Assembly (NCBI GenBank): GCA_016791105.1
Contig: JAEUNM010000085.1
Coordinates: 62,001-126,000 of the forward strand
Length of the DNA: 64,000 bases
Reading direction: 5' to 3'
From: Rhodocyclaceae bacterium
Lineage (GTDB): Bacteria > Pseudomonadota > Gammaproteobacteria > Burkholderiales > Rhodocyclaceae
Shown: positions 53,761 to 63,243 of the stretch, in pieces
How positions within the stretch are numbered: the first letter of the stretch is position 1
Layout: each line of letters begins with the position of its first letter
Translations under genes and position numbers: made by a program
Notes under the pieces: generated by a model
What the model saw: only the letters and a program-made list of their open reading frames with translations
Told to the model about the DNA's origin: nothing
Databases searched by the model: none

Positions 53761-54969
53761 TCAGGCGGCGCGCAGGCCGGAACGCAGCGCGCCATAAATG
53801 GGTTCGTAAAACGATACCGAGCGTGTCCAGTTGCGTTCCTGCTCGACGTAACGACGGCCGGCGTCACGCATGCGCGCCCAGTCGCCGCGCGCAGCGAGCA
53901 TGCGGTCGATGGCCGCTGCGAGGGCCGTAGCGCTGCCGGCCGGGAACAGCAGGCCGGTTTCGCCGTCGCGTATCAACTCGTGATGCCCGCCCACGTCGGA
54001 TGCCACCAGCAACTTGCCCTGGGCCATGGCTTCGAGCGGCTTGAGCGGGGTGACCAGATCGGTAAGGCGCATGGATTTGCGCGGATAACACAGCACGTCG
54101 ATCTGGCTGTAATAGCGCTGCACCTCGGAATGCGGAACGCGTCCGACGAATATCACTCGCTCGGCCAAGCCGAGATCGGCGGCCTGTTGCTTCAGGTTGG
54201 CTTCCTGCGGTCCGCCTCCGACCAACAGCAGCTTCAGGTGCGGTTGCGCCGGTGCCAGTTCTGCCAGCGCGGCGATCAATAAATCCAGCCCTTCGTACCC
54301 GTAGAACGACCCGGCAAAGCCCAGTACCGTGGCGCCGTCGAGACCGAGCTGAGTACGTAACGCAGCATCGGCCGGCACTCCGAACTGAAAGTTATCGACG
54401 TCGACGGCATTGGGAATAACCGTAATTTTGTCCGCGCCTATCCCGCCACGCGCCAGGATGTCGCCGCGCAAGCCCTCGCATATCGTCGTGATGCGATCGG
54501 CGCGCCGCAGCGCCCACGTTTCCAGGGCGCGCGACAGGCGATAGCGCAAGCTGCCTTCGCTGGTGGTGCCGTGATCGACCGCTGCGTCTTCCCAGGAGGC
54601 GCGCATTTCATAGACGACCGGCAGCCCCAGCTTGCGTCCCACGCGTATGGCGGGAATCGCGTTGAGCACGGGCGAATGCGGATGCAGAATGTCCGGCTTT
54701 TCACGCGCCACGATTTGTTCGATGCGGCGCGCGGTGGCCGCCATCTGCGCGAAATAGCCGCGCACCCCCGCTTCAGCGACAGGTGGGGTGCGATAGAAAT
54801 GCCAGCCGTCGACCTCTTCTTCGTCAGCCGTGTATTTGCCCTGTTTGGGCGTCGTGAGATGCAAGGTATCCCAGCCGCGCTTTCTTTGTTCGCGCAATAT
54901 CGCCAGCGTGCGAAAGGCATATCCGCTGTGCAGCGGAATCGAGTGGTCAAGTATGTGCAGGATGCGCAT
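53761..54969 (-). CDS. Glycosyltransferase, PEP-CTERM/exosortase A-associated (TIGR04063 type)
   Basis: A 402-aa GT-B glycosyltransferase. It starts MRILHILDHSIPLHSGYAFR, a pattern typical of TIGR04063; the C-terminal domain contains LGFAGSFYGYEGLDLLIAAL, GRVPHSEVQRYYSQIDVLCY and KPLEAMAQGKLLVASDVGGH. The ATG at 54969 overlaps the stop of the upstream amidotransferase (TGATG). The frame extends about 120 codons further, but that part is a shadow of the neighbour. It should add one sugar of the repeat unit. Donor unknown. Confidence 0.92.
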   Translation of the reverse strand: MRILHILDHSIPLHSGYAFRTLAILREQRKRGWDTLHLTTPKQGKYTADEEEVDGWHFYRTPPVAEAGVRGYFAQMAATARRIEQIVAREKPDILHPHSPVLNAIPAIRVGRKLGLPVVYEMRASWEDAAVDHGTTSEGSLRYRLSRALETWALRRADRITTICEGLRGDILARGGIGADKITVIPNAVDVDNFQFGVPADAALRTQLGLDGATVLGFAGSFYGYEGLDLLIAALAELAPAQPHLKLLLVGGGPQEANLKQQAADLGLAERVIFVGRVPHSEVQRYYSQIDVLCYPRKSMRLTDLVTPLKPLEAMAQGKLLVASDVGGHHELIRDGETGLLFPAGSATALAAAIDRMLAARGDWARMRDAGRRYVEQERNWTRSVSFYEPIYGALRSGLRAA

Positions 54970-56897
54970 CAGACGGCCACCCGTGCGGCCGGCTCGGCAA
55001 CCGGCGCGTCCATGACATTGCGTAAAAACCCTTCGAACATGAGCAGCGTCCAGATCGGCGAAGAATAGTCGCGCAGACCGGACTGGTGAGCATCGACCAG
55101 ATGACGCAGGTAGTTCTGATTGAACCAGCCTGTATCGGCCAGGGTTTCGCCCAACAGTGCATCGCGCACGCGCTGTTTCAGTGGGCCGCGAAACCAGTTG
55201 GCGAGCGGCACCGCGAATCCCATTTTGGGGCGATACAGCACCTCGTTGGGCAGCCAGGGTTCCAGGGCTTTCTTGAACAGATATTTGCCTTCCCCACCGC
55301 GCACCTTGAGCGTTGAGGGCAAAGTTGCAAGCCATTCGACCAGCGGATGGTCCATGAGCGGTTCGCGCACCTCGAGCGAATGCGCCATGCTGGCGCGGTC
55401 CACTTTGGTATTGATGTCGCCCACCAGATAGGTTTTGAGATCCAGGTACTGAATCAAGGCAAGCGGGTCATCGGTACCGGCGCGCGAGGCGTGCTCGTGA
55501 AAGACCTCAATGGCGTTGTAGCCGCCCAGTTGCGCGCGCAGGGTGGAACTGAACATTTGCTGCCGCATTGCGTCACGCAAAATGGACACCGAGTGGAAAT
55601 AGGCCTCCACCGACGTCCGCGCGAGCGACTCGAAGGTGGTTTTCGCACGAAACACACGCGGCGCCCAGTCCGCCTTGGGATACACCTTGCCGAGCAGGCC
55701 GAACACCGGTTTGCGCACTGCAAGCGGCAGGCTCGAACGCATGCGTTCTTCCATCAGATGCAGCCGATAACGCCGATAGCCGCCGAAACTTTCGTCGCCA
55801 CCGTCACCGGACAGTGCCACGGTAACGTGCTCGCGTGCGAGCTGGCAAACGCGATAAGTGGGAATCGCGGAACTGTCGGCATAGGGCTCGTCATACAGGC
55901 GCGCGAGTGTATCCACCAGCCCGAAATCGTCGCTTTCCACGGTTTTTTCGCGGTGTCGCGTGGCATAGCGCTGAGCCACCATGCGCGCAAATTCGACCTC
56001 GTTGAATTTCGGGTCGGTAAAACCAATTGAACAGGTATTGACGGGTTCGCCGGTGATGCGCGCCATCGCCGCAACCACGCCGCTGGAATCGACGCCGCCC
56101 GACAGGAACGCCCCCAGAGGAACCTCGGAAATCATGCGCAGGCGCACGGATTCTTCGATGCGCCGGCGTAATTCTTCAGCTGCTTCAGTCTCGTCGATGC
56201 GCGCATCAAGCGTGAAACGCACGTCCCAGTAAGGACGCGGCGTCGGTAAGGGCTCACCGCGCTTCAGCAACATGCAGTAGCCGGGTTCCAGCTTTTTCGC
56301 ACCGGTGAAAATGGTACGCGGCTCGGCGACATAACCAAGCGCGAAATATTCTTCGATCGCCTGTGGATCTATGGTGCGCGGCAGATTGCCATGCGCAAGC
56401 AGCGCTTTCAGTTCTGATCCGAACAGGAAATGTCCGTCCGGCAGCAAGGCATAAAACATGGGCTTGACGCCCAAACGATCGCGCGCGATAAACATCGTTT
56501 CGCGCTTCCGGTCATACACGGCAAACGCGAACATGCCGCGGAAGCGCTCGACGCAGCGCTCGCCCCACTGTTCCCAGCCATGCACGATCACCTCGGTGTC
56601 GCTGCGCGTGCTGAAGCGATGCCCCAGTGCGATCAGTTCGGCGTACAACTCCTGGAAATTATAAATTTCCCCGTTGAACACCACCGACACGCTGCCGTCT
56701 TCATTGAACAAGGGCTGCTGCCCGGTAGCGAGGTCGATGATGGAAAGTCGCCGGTGACCAAAACCCAGGCCCGGTTCAAGATGCAAGCCCCCTTCATCCG
56801 GACCGCGATGAAACTGCGCGTCATTCATGCGTGCCAGCGTGGCACGGTCAATATCCCGGCGCGCCTTGAGGTCCAGAATTCCTACGATCCCGCACAT
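54969..56897 (-). CDS. XrtA-associated amidotransferase 1 (asparagine synthase family)
   Basis: A 642-aa glutamine amidotransferase with Cys2 (MCGIVGILDLKARRDID), NGEIYNFQELYAEL, SGGVDSSGVVAAMAR and SGDGGDESFGGYRRY. The opening MNDAQFHRGPDEGGLH and LGFGHRRLSIIDLATGQQP match the exosortase A amidotransferase 1 family (TIGR03108). It should amidate a sugar acid or related carboxylate using glutamine nitrogen. The ATG at 56897 is used because the nucleophile must be residue 2; 25 earlier codons were dropped. It is coupled to the downstream glycosyltransferase. Confidence 0.93.
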   Translation of the reverse strand: MCGIVGILDLKARRDIDRATLARMNDAQFHRGPDEGGLHLEPGLGFGHRRLSIIDLATGQQPLFNEDGSVSVVFNGEIYNFQELYAELIALGHRFSTRSDTEVIVHGWEQWGERCVERFRGMFAFAVYDRKRETMFIARDRLGVKPMFYALLPDGHFLFGSELKALLAHGNLPRTIDPQAIEEYFALGYVAEPRTIFTGAKKLEPGYCMLLKRGEPLPTPRPYWDVRFTLDARIDETEAAEELRRRIEESVRLRMISEVPLGAFLSGGVDSSGVVAAMARITGEPVNTCSIGFTDPKFNEVEFARMVAQRYATRHREKTVESDDFGLVDTLARLYDEPYADSSAIPTYRVCQLAREHVTVALSGDGGDESFGGYRRYRLHLMEERMRSSLPLAVRKPVFGLLGKVYPKADWAPRVFRAKTTFESLARTSVEAYFHSVSILRDAMRQQMFSSTLRAQLGGYNAIEVFHEHASRAGTDDPLALIQYLDLKTYLVGDINTKVDRASMAHSLEVREPLMDHPLVEWLATLPSTLKVRGGEGKYLFKKALEPWLPNEVLYRPKMGFAVPLANWFRGPLKQRVRDALLGETLADTGWFNQNYLRHLVDAHQSGLRDYSSPIWTLLMFEGFLRNVMDAPVAEPAARVAV

Positions 56898-57425
56898 GTT
56901 CGTTTCTTCTCGAGTATCAAAATGTTCAGGCGTTTGCGGCGCTCGAGCGAACGCGCTGCAACGCGCTTTCAAATTCGGCGATGCGGCCCGTCAAACGCCA
57001 ACGAATCGGGTACGCGCGCACGCGCGAGTGTCAAACGGCGGGGAGCGCAATTTCAGTACGTTCTCGCTGCACTGGTATGCGGGCGTTCGCATGAGCTTTC
57101 GGCCAATCTGGCTACAAACTTTACGATCACCCACTCGGGAATTGAGCCAGAGTGTTGTCCCGGCGCTGCCACTTGCCACGTTTTGAGGGCTACGAATTGT
57201 TCCGCCCGATGCTGGCGCCTGCTGCATGGTTGAACGGGCAATTTGAACATGTCCGGGCGCTGCGCCACCAGCCCCATGCTTGCGCCCGGCCTAATGCCAA
57301 TGCGGCCGTCGGATAGTGCGATAAATCGTTGCCGCAAGCAATGCATTCGCTCACGAATGCCGAATGATCTGCCAAATTGTACGTGCGCCCGGACCACAAA
57401 ACACGATGCGCCGTACCAGCAACGA
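56898..57425. other. 528-bp gap between xrtA and the amidotransferase gene
   Basis: No frame here is recognisable. A 114-codon minus-strand frame (57053-57397) has arbitrary composition and no ribosome-binding site worth noting. The gap interrupts an otherwise tightly packed minus-strand run and probably holds a promoter for the amidotransferase-glycosyltransferase segment. I found no clear -10/-35 pair or hairpin. Confidence 0.4.
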
Positions 57426-58997
57426 CTATTTTTCGGTAGTGCCCAACACCCTGTCGAGTCCGATCGCGAACTGCGGTACGAATTGCTCGAGCTTTTCCGC
57501 CGCAGTCACGGATCCGTCGTCCAGGGCAGTAAAAGCCACAAGTGCAATGCGAGTACCACGCCCGCGCAAAAGGTCAATCGTCTCCCAGAACTTCGCGCGC
57601 GTAGCGGAGTCCGTCCAGCGTCCACCTACGTAATAAGCGTGCCACACGGCGGCGCGCACGCGATCCACGTCGGACAAGGCGGAGTTAAGGCGTGCCGTGT
57701 TCATGGACACGCCGTTCGGCAGCGCCGCAGGGGATTTTCCGTGGCCGACGGTGTGCCAATCCGCATCATCGAACGTCAAAAGCGGATTGGATGACGATAT
57801 CGCCTTGTTGTCGGCATGCTGTGCCGCATAGTAAGCCACGCGCACGGATACCCTGCGCGCGCCCGAAACAAAACTCGCGGCGTAACTTGAATCGGCACCC
57901 TTCCAGGCAGGCGTGAAGTCGCGCGGCCCGTCGGCGGCTGCCGCCCATCCTGCCGGCCCGGTTAGTGCTGCCCAGTTGGGTAGGGGACCGGGCTGGTTGT
58001 TCAGCAGCACCCATCCCGGCCAAAATACGGCAACAAGGCCCATGAATGCCAGCGCGGCTGGCCAAATGGGTTTACCCGGGCCGGCAATTCCAATTTGCGC
58101 GCGGCGCAAGGCGGGTGCCGCGGCAGATTCGACGGCAGCGACCTGCTGCCAGTGCGACCCCACCCAAAACAACAGGAACATCACGATGCCAAAAAACACC
58201 CAACCGTATACAAGGTGGTCTATTCCTGTCGCAATCCGGTTGTTGCTCAGGTGCCCGAGCATGACAACGATGTAGGCGCGCACCCAGTTTGCGATCAGGG
58301 GCACGACTATCGCCGCGGCAACGAAGACGAGCCGCCGCAAGGTACTGCGATAGTTCAGGTATGCGAACAACACGCCGACCATGACCGACGCAATCAGGTA
58401 ACGAATTCCGCTGCAGGCTTCAACAACTGCCCAGCTCCCGGTCGGCAGGGTAAACCGCTGCCCCTCCCTATGCACGGGTATCCCGGTAAGGCGCAAGGCG
58501 CCGACGGTAAAATCCGCCGTCCATTCCATCATGGTGGGTAACATGAAATCACCAATTGGAACCGCGAACAACAGGAACGCCAGCGGAAAAGCAAAGCGCC
58601 GTGCGAACGGCGTACCCGCGATCAGCCAGAAAAAAAGTATCAATGCCCCAATCATTCCAGCGTGTGCAAGCGCATTGATCTGAGCAATCTCGCCCAGCGC
58701 AGTCGCGCCCAGCATCATGACGAGCAAGGGCAGCACGCGCCATTCCGGCTGCGGGACAAGCAGGGCAAATTCGTGCCGCAAGCGCCAAACCAGCCAGGCA
58801 GAGATCGGCGCAACCACCATTCCGTGCGCATAGGTGCCGATGTTCCACCAGATGTTGGCGAGCTTTTCGGTGGTCGCCCAATGCCAGCCGACCAGCCAGG
58901 CAATTCCCAGCACTGCGAGCGCAGCGACACCTATCCAGCGTTGCGTGCTTTGACGCTCCGACGCGTCAGCCTGCAAATTCAATTCACGTGCGTACAT
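57426..58997 (-). CDS. xrtA: Exosortase A fused to an EpsI domain
   Basis: A 523-aa integral membrane protein. Residues 1-290 form about eight helices with the exosortase catalytic set: C195 (VVEACSGIRYLIAS), R240 (NWVRAYIVVMLGH) and H261 (GIDHLVYGWVFFG). This transpeptidase-like enzyme recognises the PEP motif of PEP-CTERM proteins, cuts near it and is thought to anchor them to the envelope. After a further helix (about 314-332), residues about 340-523 form an EpsI domain (WAALTGPAGWAAA, VRVAYYAAQHADNKAISS), a periplasmic part of unknown action. Fusion to EpsI is common in the XrtA type. It lies between femAB (50 bases upstream) and a 528-bp gap. Confidence 0.95.
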   Translation of the reverse strand: MYARELNLQADASERQSTQRWIGVAALAVLGIAWLVGWHWATTEKLANIWWNIGTYAHGMVVAPISAWLVWRLRHEFALLVPQPEWRVLPLLVMMLGATALGEIAQINALAHAGMIGALILFFWLIAGTPFARRFAFPLAFLLFAVPIGDFMLPTMMEWTADFTVGALRLTGIPVHREGQRFTLPTGSWAVVEACSGIRYLIASVMVGVLFAYLNYRSTLRRLVFVAAAIVVPLIANWVRAYIVVMLGHLSNNRIATGIDHLVYGWVFFGIVMFLLFWVGSHWQQVAAVESAAAPALRRAQIGIAGPGKPIWPAALAFMGLVAVFWPGWVLLNNQPGPLPNWAALTGPAGWAAAADGPRDFTPAWKGADSSYAASFVSGARRVSVRVAYYAAQHADNKAISSSNPLLTFDDADWHTVGHGKSPAALPNGVSMNTARLNSALSDVDRVRAAVWHAYYVGGRWTDSATRAKFWETIDLLRGRGTRIALVAFTALDDGSVTAAEKLEQFVPQFAIGLDRVLGTTEK

Positions 58998-59047
58998 GTG
59001 GATTTTTGGCCGCCATTAAACACCCGCCCGGGCAAGAAGCCCGAGCC

Positions 59048-60124
59048 TCAGCCCAAACCTTTGACGATATAGGGTCCGAGTCGATTCGCCACGCTCCTGG
59101 GCAGGCGCTTCCATGCGGCGATGAACATTCGATATTTGGGGTTGGAAGGATTGTTTTGGGGGATCGAATCGCGCTTGTAGAGCCGGAATTCGTAGGACAG
59201 CGGCTGCGCAACGAAACCCCAATTCTTTTTGAAATCGAAACTTCCGCTGCCGCGCTTGCTGCGGCCATAGTCGAAAATACGAATACCGCGTTCGCAGGCG
59301 CGGCGCATCAACTCCCAGTATTTGAAATCGTTTGCAGCTAGCTCGCGCGCGGCAAGAGCATCCCCCGCATAATACGGCAACACTTCGTCGCGAAAATAGA
59401 AGCTCATCACGGTACTGATCGGATTTCCGTCCGCCGTCGTCACCACCATCAGTTCGCACGCATCGCCGAATGCGCGCTTGAGCGCTTCAAAATATCGCTT
59501 TGGCATGGCGGGCGTCCCGTGCCGTTGCACGTTATCAGCAAACAGGTCGAAGAAGCGGTCGACGTTTGCGTCGATGTGGCTCACCAAGCCGTTTTTGATC
59601 CCCTTGCGTACCATGGCGCGCTGCTTGCGCGGAATTGCAAGCATGTTGGCCTCAACGTCGGCCAGCAGTTCCTTGCGGAAGGTTACGTACAAATCCTGGC
59701 GCGGCCAGTCGGCGTGACGCTCGTTCAAATTTCGGTATTCGAGATGTTCGACGCCCAGCTTTTGGGCCAGGACTTCTGCCTCCGCTTCCAGCCTGCCCGC
59801 ACTCACCTCATCGTCCGCGACGACCCCGCCGTAAACCGCAAACGGCATGGAAATGAGCGCGTTGCCAAATAGCAAAGTGCGCACCTGAACGAGAGGGAGA
59901 ACGGCACAGATATCCCCATCGCGTTCGGCGTACAGGTAATGACAGCGGTGACCAAAGACAGACTCGATCACATCCGCCCACGCCGACAGGTGGAAAAACG
60001 TCGCCTGCGGCGCAGCCTGCACGTATGCGTCCCACCGCGCACGGGCCCCGGGCGCGAGCGTACGAACCGTTACCTGTCCGACAGGCGCGATGTCCAACCC
60101 GGCCTCTTGCGACGACATTTTCAT
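59048..60124 (-). CDS. FemAB-family protein, XrtA/PEP-CTERM system-associated
   Basis: A 358-aa GNAT-fold protein of the FemAB group (TIGR03019 type). Recognisable segments are FFHLSAWADVIESVFGH, YGGVVADDE, IPRKQRAMVRKGIKNGL and YGRSKRGSGSFDFKKNWGF. FemAB enzymes transfer an aminoacyl group from tRNA to an amino group, for example on peptidoglycan; in XrtA loci the acceptor is unknown and may be the polysaccharide. The ATG at 60124 overlaps the deacetylase stop (ATGA). No signal peptide is visible, so it acts in the cytoplasm. Confidence 0.92.
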   Translation of the reverse strand: MKMSSQEAGLDIAPVGQVTVRTLAPGARARWDAYVQAAPQATFFHLSAWADVIESVFGHRCHYLYAERDGDICAVLPLVQVRTLLFGNALISMPFAVYGGVVADDEVSAGRLEAEAEVLAQKLGVEHLEYRNLNERHADWPRQDLYVTFRKELLADVEANMLAIPRKQRAMVRKGIKNGLVSHIDANVDRFFDLFADNVQRHGTPAMPKRYFEALKRAFGDACELMVVTTADGNPISTVMSFYFRDEVLPYYAGDALAARELAANDFKYWELMRRACERGIRIFDYGRSKRGSGSFDFKKNWGFVAQPLSYEFRLYKRDSIPQNNPSNPKYRMFIAAWKRLPRSVANRLGPYIVKGLG

Positions 60125-60987
60125 GTGCCGGCTCCGGTACTAAAAACCTGGTCCATTCGGCCCCAGCGGAATTCGCGCAACAAGCGCTCGACGCGTCCTT
60201 CCATACGGCCCAGATTGACGTAGTGCCGGAACCGTGTTTTAGGATCCAGGCCGCCGACACGCGGTTGCTGCGGATCGATTTCCCAGGGATGAAAATAAAA
60301 AATCGCCGGCTGCCGATCGATACGATTGACGCGACTAATGCACCAGCTCGAAATGCCGTAGGGCAATAGCCGAAACCAGCCGCCCCCACCCGCCGGCCAA
60401 TTGCGCGCACCGACGCGCACGGTGGTAACCGGAAGCTCGAGCAGGCCGTCGCGCGATTGATAGCGGAAGCGTGGCGCATCCGGCATGCCGTAATGGTCGT
60501 GGCGCACGGGATAGATGCTTGAACTGTACCGATAGCCCGCCTCGCGCAGACAGTCGAGCGCCCACAGATTGCCGGCGCCTATCGAAAAGCTGGGCGCGCG
60601 GTAGCCGCTCACGGCGACGCCGCCGATTTGCTCGAGCACCTGCTTGGCACGCACGATGTCGTCGAGGAATTCCTGCCGCGTCTGATCGCTCGCACGCAGG
60701 TGAGCATAACCGTGGCTGGCCAGTTCGTGCCCACCGGCAACGATGCGCTGCACGAGCTGCGGATGTCTTTCGGCCACCCAACCGAGCGTAAAGAAGGTGG
60801 CGCGCGCGCCGTGCACATCGAGCAATTCGAGTATGCGGTCGGTATTGCGCTCGACACGGCACGGAATAGCTTCCCAACGCGTGCGCGGTATATAGGGAGC
60901 GAGCGCGGAGACCTGAAAGTAATCTTCTACGTCAACGGTAAATGCATTGACGACAGCGTCCTGCGGCACGTCGGTCGGCGCATTCAT
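60121..60987 (-). CDS. Polysaccharide deacetylase, PEP-CTERM locus type
   Basis: A 288-aa carbohydrate esterase 4 protein of the TIGR03006 type. It has FTVDVEDYFQVSA (metal Asp), ATFFTLGWVAERHP, GHELASHGYAH (metal His pair), and RAPSFSIGAGN. It lacks a signal peptide, so it may act on a lipid-linked precursor at the cytoplasmic face. It overlaps wecB upstream (4 bases) and femAB downstream. It is separate from the longer deacetylase at 43189-44217. Confidence 0.94.
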   Translation of the reverse strand: MNAPTDVPQDAVVNAFTVDVEDYFQVSALAPYIPRTRWEAIPCRVERNTDRILELLDVHGARATFFTLGWVAERHPQLVQRIVAGGHELASHGYAHLRASDQTRQEFLDDIVRAKQVLEQIGGVAVSGYRAPSFSIGAGNLWALDCLREAGYRYSSSIYPVRHDHYGMPDAPRFRYQSRDGLLELPVTTVRVGARNWPAGGGGWFRLLPYGISSWCISRVNRIDRQPAIFYFHPWEIDPQQPRVGGLDPKTRFRHYVNLGRMEGRVERLLREFRWGRMDQVFSTGAGT

Positions 60988-62138
60988 GCTGCCACCCTTT
61001 GCACGAGCCAGGTGTGCAGATGCGCAGCAATCCGTTCCGCGGCGCGGCCGTCCCAGAACTCCGGCGCACGGCCCCGCTTGCCGCCGCTTTGCAGCACTTC
61101 GTCAACTGCCGCGACGATACGTTCCGCGTCGCGCCCCAATACCGTATTCGTACCCTGCTCGGCAGTGATCGGCCGTTCGGTATTTTCACGCAGGGTAAGG
61201 CAGGGTACGGCCAGCGCCGTGGTTTCCTCCTGTATGCCACCCGAATCGGTCAGAACGACAGTGGCCCCGGCCATGAGCCCGACCATTTCCAGGTAACCCT
61301 GTGGTGGAAGTATCACGATGCGTGCGTTGTCGAGGCGCGACGACAGTCCGAACTTTGCAATGTTGCCGCGCGTACGGGGATGCATCGCGAACACCAGCGG
61401 CAAGCGCTCCGAGATTCGATTCAGGACCTGCAGCAAGCCGCCCAGCGTGTCTGCATCGTCCACGTTGGACGGGCGATGCAGCGTAACAACTCCATAACCC
61501 GGCGACGTAGTCACAAGCGCTGTATTTTGACCAGCCGCACGCAAGGTTTCCGCGGGTGGTACGGCATGTGGGCGACTTGCCAGCAAGGAATCGATCATTA
61601 CGTTGCCGACGAAATGTACGCGCTCCGAAGAAACGCCTTCGCGCAGCAAGTTATCCAGCGCGGAACGCTCGGTGGTGTAGAGCAGGTCAGACAGCTGGTC
61701 GGTGAGAATACGGTTGATTTCTTCCGGCATGGTCCGGTCAAAACTTCGCAGGCCAGCTTCCACGTGCACCACCGGCACGAGTTTTTTGGACGCGACGAGC
61801 GAACATGCAATAGTTGAATTCACGTCGCCAACCACCAGCACGCAGGACGGTCGATGCTCATCCACCACGGGCTCGAAGCGACGCATGATTTCGGCGGTCT
61901 GCACCGCATGGGTGCCGGACCCGACTTCAAGATTGATATCAGGTTGAGGCAATTTCAGCCCGGCGAACAACAGGGCGTTCATGTCCGTATCGTAATGCTG
62001 CCCTGTATGGATCAACAGCGCGGGAATCGGCGGATCATTCAGCTGAAAGGCGCGAATGATGGGAGCCATTTTCATGTAATTAGGCCGCGCGCCTACGACA
62101 CAAAGCACCGGCCGCAGTGGGGACGTCTGATTTTGCAT
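60984..62138 (-). CDS. wecB: UDP-N-acetylglucosamine 2-epimerase (non-hydrolysing)
   Basis: A 384-aa GT-B-fold enzyme converting UDP-GlcNAc to UDP-ManNAc. Family motifs are GARPNYMKMAPI, HTGQHYDTDMN, VVGDVNSTIACSL, RPSNVDDADTLGG and DSGGIQEETTAL. The ATG at 62138 is used, 14 bases after the ATPase stop; the 20 earlier in-frame codons overlap that gene. It supplies ManNAc (and ManNAcA if the dehydrogenases accept it) for the polysaccharide. Its stop overlaps the deacetylase start. Confidence 0.95.
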   Translation of the reverse strand: MQNQTSPLRPVLCVVGARPNYMKMAPIIRAFQLNDPPIPALLIHTGQHYDTDMNALLFAGLKLPQPDINLEVGSGTHAVQTAEIMRRFEPVVDEHRPSCVLVVGDVNSTIACSLVASKKLVPVVHVEAGLRSFDRTMPEEINRILTDQLSDLLYTTERSALDNLLREGVSSERVHFVGNVMIDSLLASRPHAVPPAETLRAAGQNTALVTTSPGYGVVTLHRPSNVDDADTLGGLLQVLNRISERLPLVFAMHPRTRGNIAKFGLSSRLDNARIVILPPQGYLEMVGLMAGATVVLTDSGGIQEETTALAVPCLTLRENTERPITAEQGTNTVLGRDAERIVAAVDEVLQSGGKRGRAPEFWDGRAAERIAAHLHTWLVQRVAA

Positions 62139-62151
62139 GACTATCAGCGGA

Positions 62152-63231
62152 TCAAGTTTCAGAAACGGATTGCGATGTACGCCGGCGCGCCAGGTCATTC
62201 AACAAGGACAGCGTCGCGTCCAGCGTGCGCTCGACGCGGCTGATGCGCTCTTCCAGGCGCACGGCATAGGTTTTATTCACCAGTTCCACGACCTGACGCG
62301 CCGTATCGGCGTCAAGGTTCAGCCCGGACAGGTCCAGCTCGACTCGCCCGGTCGTTGGCGTAAGGTGGGCGACGGATACCGCTTCCGAATCGCCGGATCC
62401 GGCCTCGTTGGCGCGTGTACCCGTTTCTTCGCTCACCTCGCGCACGACGTCGGCAACATCGCTCGCCTCAATCCTGTGTTTGCCGTTCAAAAATCCGGCT
62501 AGCAGAAGCCGGTCACACAGGGTATTGATGCGCCGCGGTACGCCACCCGCGGAAACGTGTATTGCCGCATGCGCCTCGGGCGTGAAATCCGGATTGCCCT
62601 TCCAGCCCACATGGTCCAGTCGGTGCTCGATGTACGCCATGGTTTCATCGGCGTCCATCGGGCCGAGATGATAAGAAGCAATCACCCTTTGACGCAACTG
62701 CTGCATATGTGGGCTTGCCATGGTTTCCCGGAATTCCGGCTGGCCGACCAGAAAGCTTTGCAGCAGCGCGTGTTCGCCCAATTGGAAATTGGACAACATG
62801 CGCAATTCCTCTACGGCCCGCGGCGTCAGATTCTGCGCTTCGTCTACCAACAGGAGGGCGCGTTTCCCGGCTGCGGTCAAGGACAGCAGGAACATTTCGA
62901 GGCTAAGCAAAATATCCGACTTCTTGGCCTGTTTATTGGGCAGCCCGAACGCAGCGGCAACCATGCGCAGCGTGTCCTCGGCATCGAGATGGGTGCTGAC
63001 GAGCTGCGCCGCAACCACTTTTTTTGAATCGAGCTTCTGCAGCAGACCGCGGACCAGCGTGGTCTTTCCGGCACCGATTTCCCCTGTTATGACGATGAAT
63101 CCCTCGCTCTGGTGTAGGCCATATTCGAGGTAGGCCATCGCGCGGCGGTGTCCGCGACTGCCGTAATAGAACGATGGGTCTGGATTCAGTTGAAAGGGCT
63201 TGGCAGACAAGCCGTAAAATGTTTCGTACAT
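62152..63231 (-). CDS. XrtA-associated ATPase (ExeA-like)
   Basis: A 359-aa AAA+ ATPase of the TIGR03015 type. It starts MYETFYGLSAKPFQLNPDP, has Walker A GEIGAGKTT, Walker B LLLVDEAQNL, and the arginine-rich sensor GGVPRRINTLCDRLLLAG. The N-terminal 270 residues are the ATPase; the last 90 are a linker and a helical part (VNKTYAVRLEERISRVERTL). It is related to ExeA of type II secretion and occurs in all typical XrtA loci, probably assisting assembly of the export complex. The stop lies 14 bases before wecB. Confidence 0.94.
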   Translation of the reverse strand: MYETFYGLSAKPFQLNPDPSFYYGSRGHRRAMAYLEYGLHQSEGFIVITGEIGAGKTTLVRGLLQKLDSKKVVAAQLVSTHLDAEDTLRMVAAAFGLPNKQAKKSDILLSLEMFLLSLTAAGKRALLLVDEAQNLTPRAVEELRMLSNFQLGEHALLQSFLVGQPEFRETMASPHMQQLRQRVIASYHLGPMDADETMAYIEHRLDHVGWKGNPDFTPEAHAAIHVSAGGVPRRINTLCDRLLLAGFLNGKHRIEASDVADVVREVSEETGTRANEAGSGDSEAVSVAHLTPTTGRVELDLSGLNLDADTARQVVELVNKTYAVRLEERISRVERTLDATLSLLNDLARRRTSQSVSET

Positions 63232-63243
63232 ATGCCAGCAGGT

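Noticed and set aside
56430..57233. 267-codon plus-strand frame covering the xrtA-amidotransferase gap
   Set aside because: Most of it is antisense to the amidotransferase; the part in the gap has no recognisable content and there is no ribosome-binding site.
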